Assembly (NCBI GenBank): GCA_000697665.1
Contig: KL197741.1
Span: forward strand, 1-64,000
DNA: 64,000 bases
Origin: Jaapia argillacea MUCL 33604
Lineage: Eukaryota > Basidiomycota > Agaricomycetes > Jaapiales > Jaapiaceae
Direction of reading: 5' to 3'
Under the pieces are notes generated by a model that was not told the DNA's origin, did not search any database, and worked only from the letters and a program-made list of their open reading frames with translations. Below, piece after piece: positions 62,939 through 64,000 of the stretch (position 1 is its first letter; every line of letters starts with the position of its first letter). Position numbers and translations under genes: made by a program.

Positions 62939-64000
62939 ATGAGTAACTTTCTCGATGTTATCCAGATCCAGGCGAAGTCTTCTGTCCCTCTCTACGTTCG
63001 TCTAGCCGATGGTACCCGGCCGTCAGTCCAGAAAGATGTCTGGAACTGGCTTTGGATTGCCGGCGCTCCTACCCCCAAGAACGCCTTCACTGCTTTCGAC
63101 ACTACCACATCGGCCACAGTACCACTCGCAGTGGGCTGTCGCTTCAATCTGCTCGCATCCACGAGGCTCTATCTCCGTGGCCTCTTGAACGGTTTAGAAG
63201 TCCTCTCTTCCCCGACCCCCATCAATCCTAATGGCGCGGGCAGTGGCAATGCCACAGTAACCACCCTTGAAATCAAATACCCCCTCCCAAGCCCCATCGC
63301 GTATCGGGGTTGGTTCACGTGGGTATTGGGTGACCAGAACGGAACAATAGTTGTGACTGCCACGGCTCGTACACATCTGGAGTTGTATGCATTCAAGGCC
63401 CCCATAGGCACCGCCATGAAGATGTGGCTAACCCGCGGCATATTCGTTAACTTGTTCCGTGCCCACATGGAGGTCTTTGACAACCGGAAAAGGGAATGGA
63501 CCGAGAGCGACGCTCGCCGAGCTCTCGTGCAGAGCGTCTACAATTCGGTGTTTCAGTATGATATCGGGATGGGCAACGCTCGCTACACCGCGGACGGGTT
63601 TGGCAGGATATTTCGACTCGAGTTGTACTCTCAGGATCTCGAGGCTCGAGCTGCCATGTGGATCAATTGTTACGATATGGCGGCAATCATACAGGTTGCC
63701 CTTACACTCCATCCTGGGTACGATAAAGTCCGTTGGAACTATATGAACCCCTATGGATTGATCAACACTACAACGTATGTCCATTCCTATATTCTCTGCG
63801 AAAATATCTCATGGGAGTTGCGTCAGTCTCAAAGGTTGGCCCAACCCTTGTAACAGTCCCTTCTGGGGCGGTAATTTGTGGAGCCCGAGTTCATACGCTC
63901 CACCAAACTACGACGCTGGGACCGAGAAGCAAAGAATACTTTTCAACAACCACGCGTTCATCGCATTGGCGGTTGACAGCAACCCACTAAACCACTCGGT
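62939..64000 (+). CDS. Multidomain protein with Cys-His-Asp signature, copy 2, partial at window end
   Basis: Exon 1 is 62939-63774 and exon 2 starts at 63837 and runs off the window. Exon 1 has the same length as in copy 1 and no stop. It reads MSNFLDVIQIQAKSSVPLYV, then FTAFDTTTSATVPLAVGCRF, IKYPLPSPIAYRGWFTWVLG and WTESDARRALVQSVYN. The active-site-like motif is MWINCYDMAAIIQVAL with Cys244, and exon 2 holds CNSPFWGG and NNHAFIALAVDSNPLN with the His. The Asp segment should lie just past the end. This copy looks functional as far as it can be read. Confidence 0.8.

Larger units (their letters stand above)
58450..64000. repeat. Tandem segmental duplication, unit about 3.6 kb
   Basis: Unit 1 starts about 58450 and unit 2 about 62065; the start codons of the two genes are 3609 bp apart. 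Similarity covers upstream non-coding DNA, exon 1 (836 nt in both), intron 1 and exon 2. Unit 2 is cut by the window end. Confidence 0.9.

Overview
The window is nuclear DNA of a basidiomycete fungus, most likely Agaricomycotina. Genes are split by many short introns (about 50-90 nt, GT-AG with a few GC-AG). The recognisable proteins are fungal: calmodulin, the Ase1/PRC1 spindle bundler, synaptobrevin, a Kin4-type kinase, a nuclear thiol peroxidase, a class-II-type P450, and several F-box/leucine-rich proteins of the expanded basidiomycete kind. I saw no prokaryotic operons, CRISPR, rRNA or convincing tRNA, and no retroelement or virus-like element. A lower taxonomic rank cannot be fixed by reading alone.

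Layout. 1-5.3 kb: two tandem calmodulin genes (minus) with the same eight-exon structure, the second canonical and the first diverged, then a small plus-strand gene. 5.9-7.8 kb: FAD monooxygenase (minus). 10-14.3 kb: Ase1 homologue and an NAD-dependent epimerase (plus). 14.7-17.5 kb: two tandem small kinase-like genes (minus), divergent from a gene with a PD-(D/E)xK nuclease-like signature (18-19.4 kb); a third kinase-like copy lies at 24.3-25.3 kb. 20-22.3 kb: cytochrome P450 with one frame break. 23.4-24.1 kb: a MITE with 31-bp terminal inverted repeats and a perfect 9-bp target duplication. 25.9-29.9 kb: an F-box gene split by a 2.3-kb terminal-inverted-repeat element that holds the assembly gap. 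30.3-39 kb: three copies of an unrecognised five-exon gene family, a small membrane protein and synaptobrevin. 39.6-43.6 kb: Kin4-like kinase. 45.7-47.4 kb: decayed F-box gene. 48.6-49.8 kb: peroxiredoxin. 49.8-53.6 kb: gene-poor, with inverted repeats. 53.6-54.8 kb: another F-box-like gene. 55.9-57.9 kb: aldehyde dehydrogenase with one frame break. 58.4-64 kb: a tandem 3.6-kb duplication of a multidomain gene with a Cys-His-Asp (transglutaminase/papain-like) signature; the first copy has an in-frame stop and the second runs off the window.

How it fits together. Single-copy housekeeping genes (calmodulin, Ase1, synaptobrevin, Kin4, peroxiredoxin) alternate with lineage-specific duplicated genes (kinase-like, F-box, the unknown five-exon family, the Cys-triad family). 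The duplicated genes are where transposon insertions, frame breaks and segmental duplications concentrate. The most interesting candidates for new biology are the kinase-like/PD-(D/E)xK neighbourhood, the five-exon family and the Cys-triad tandem pair.
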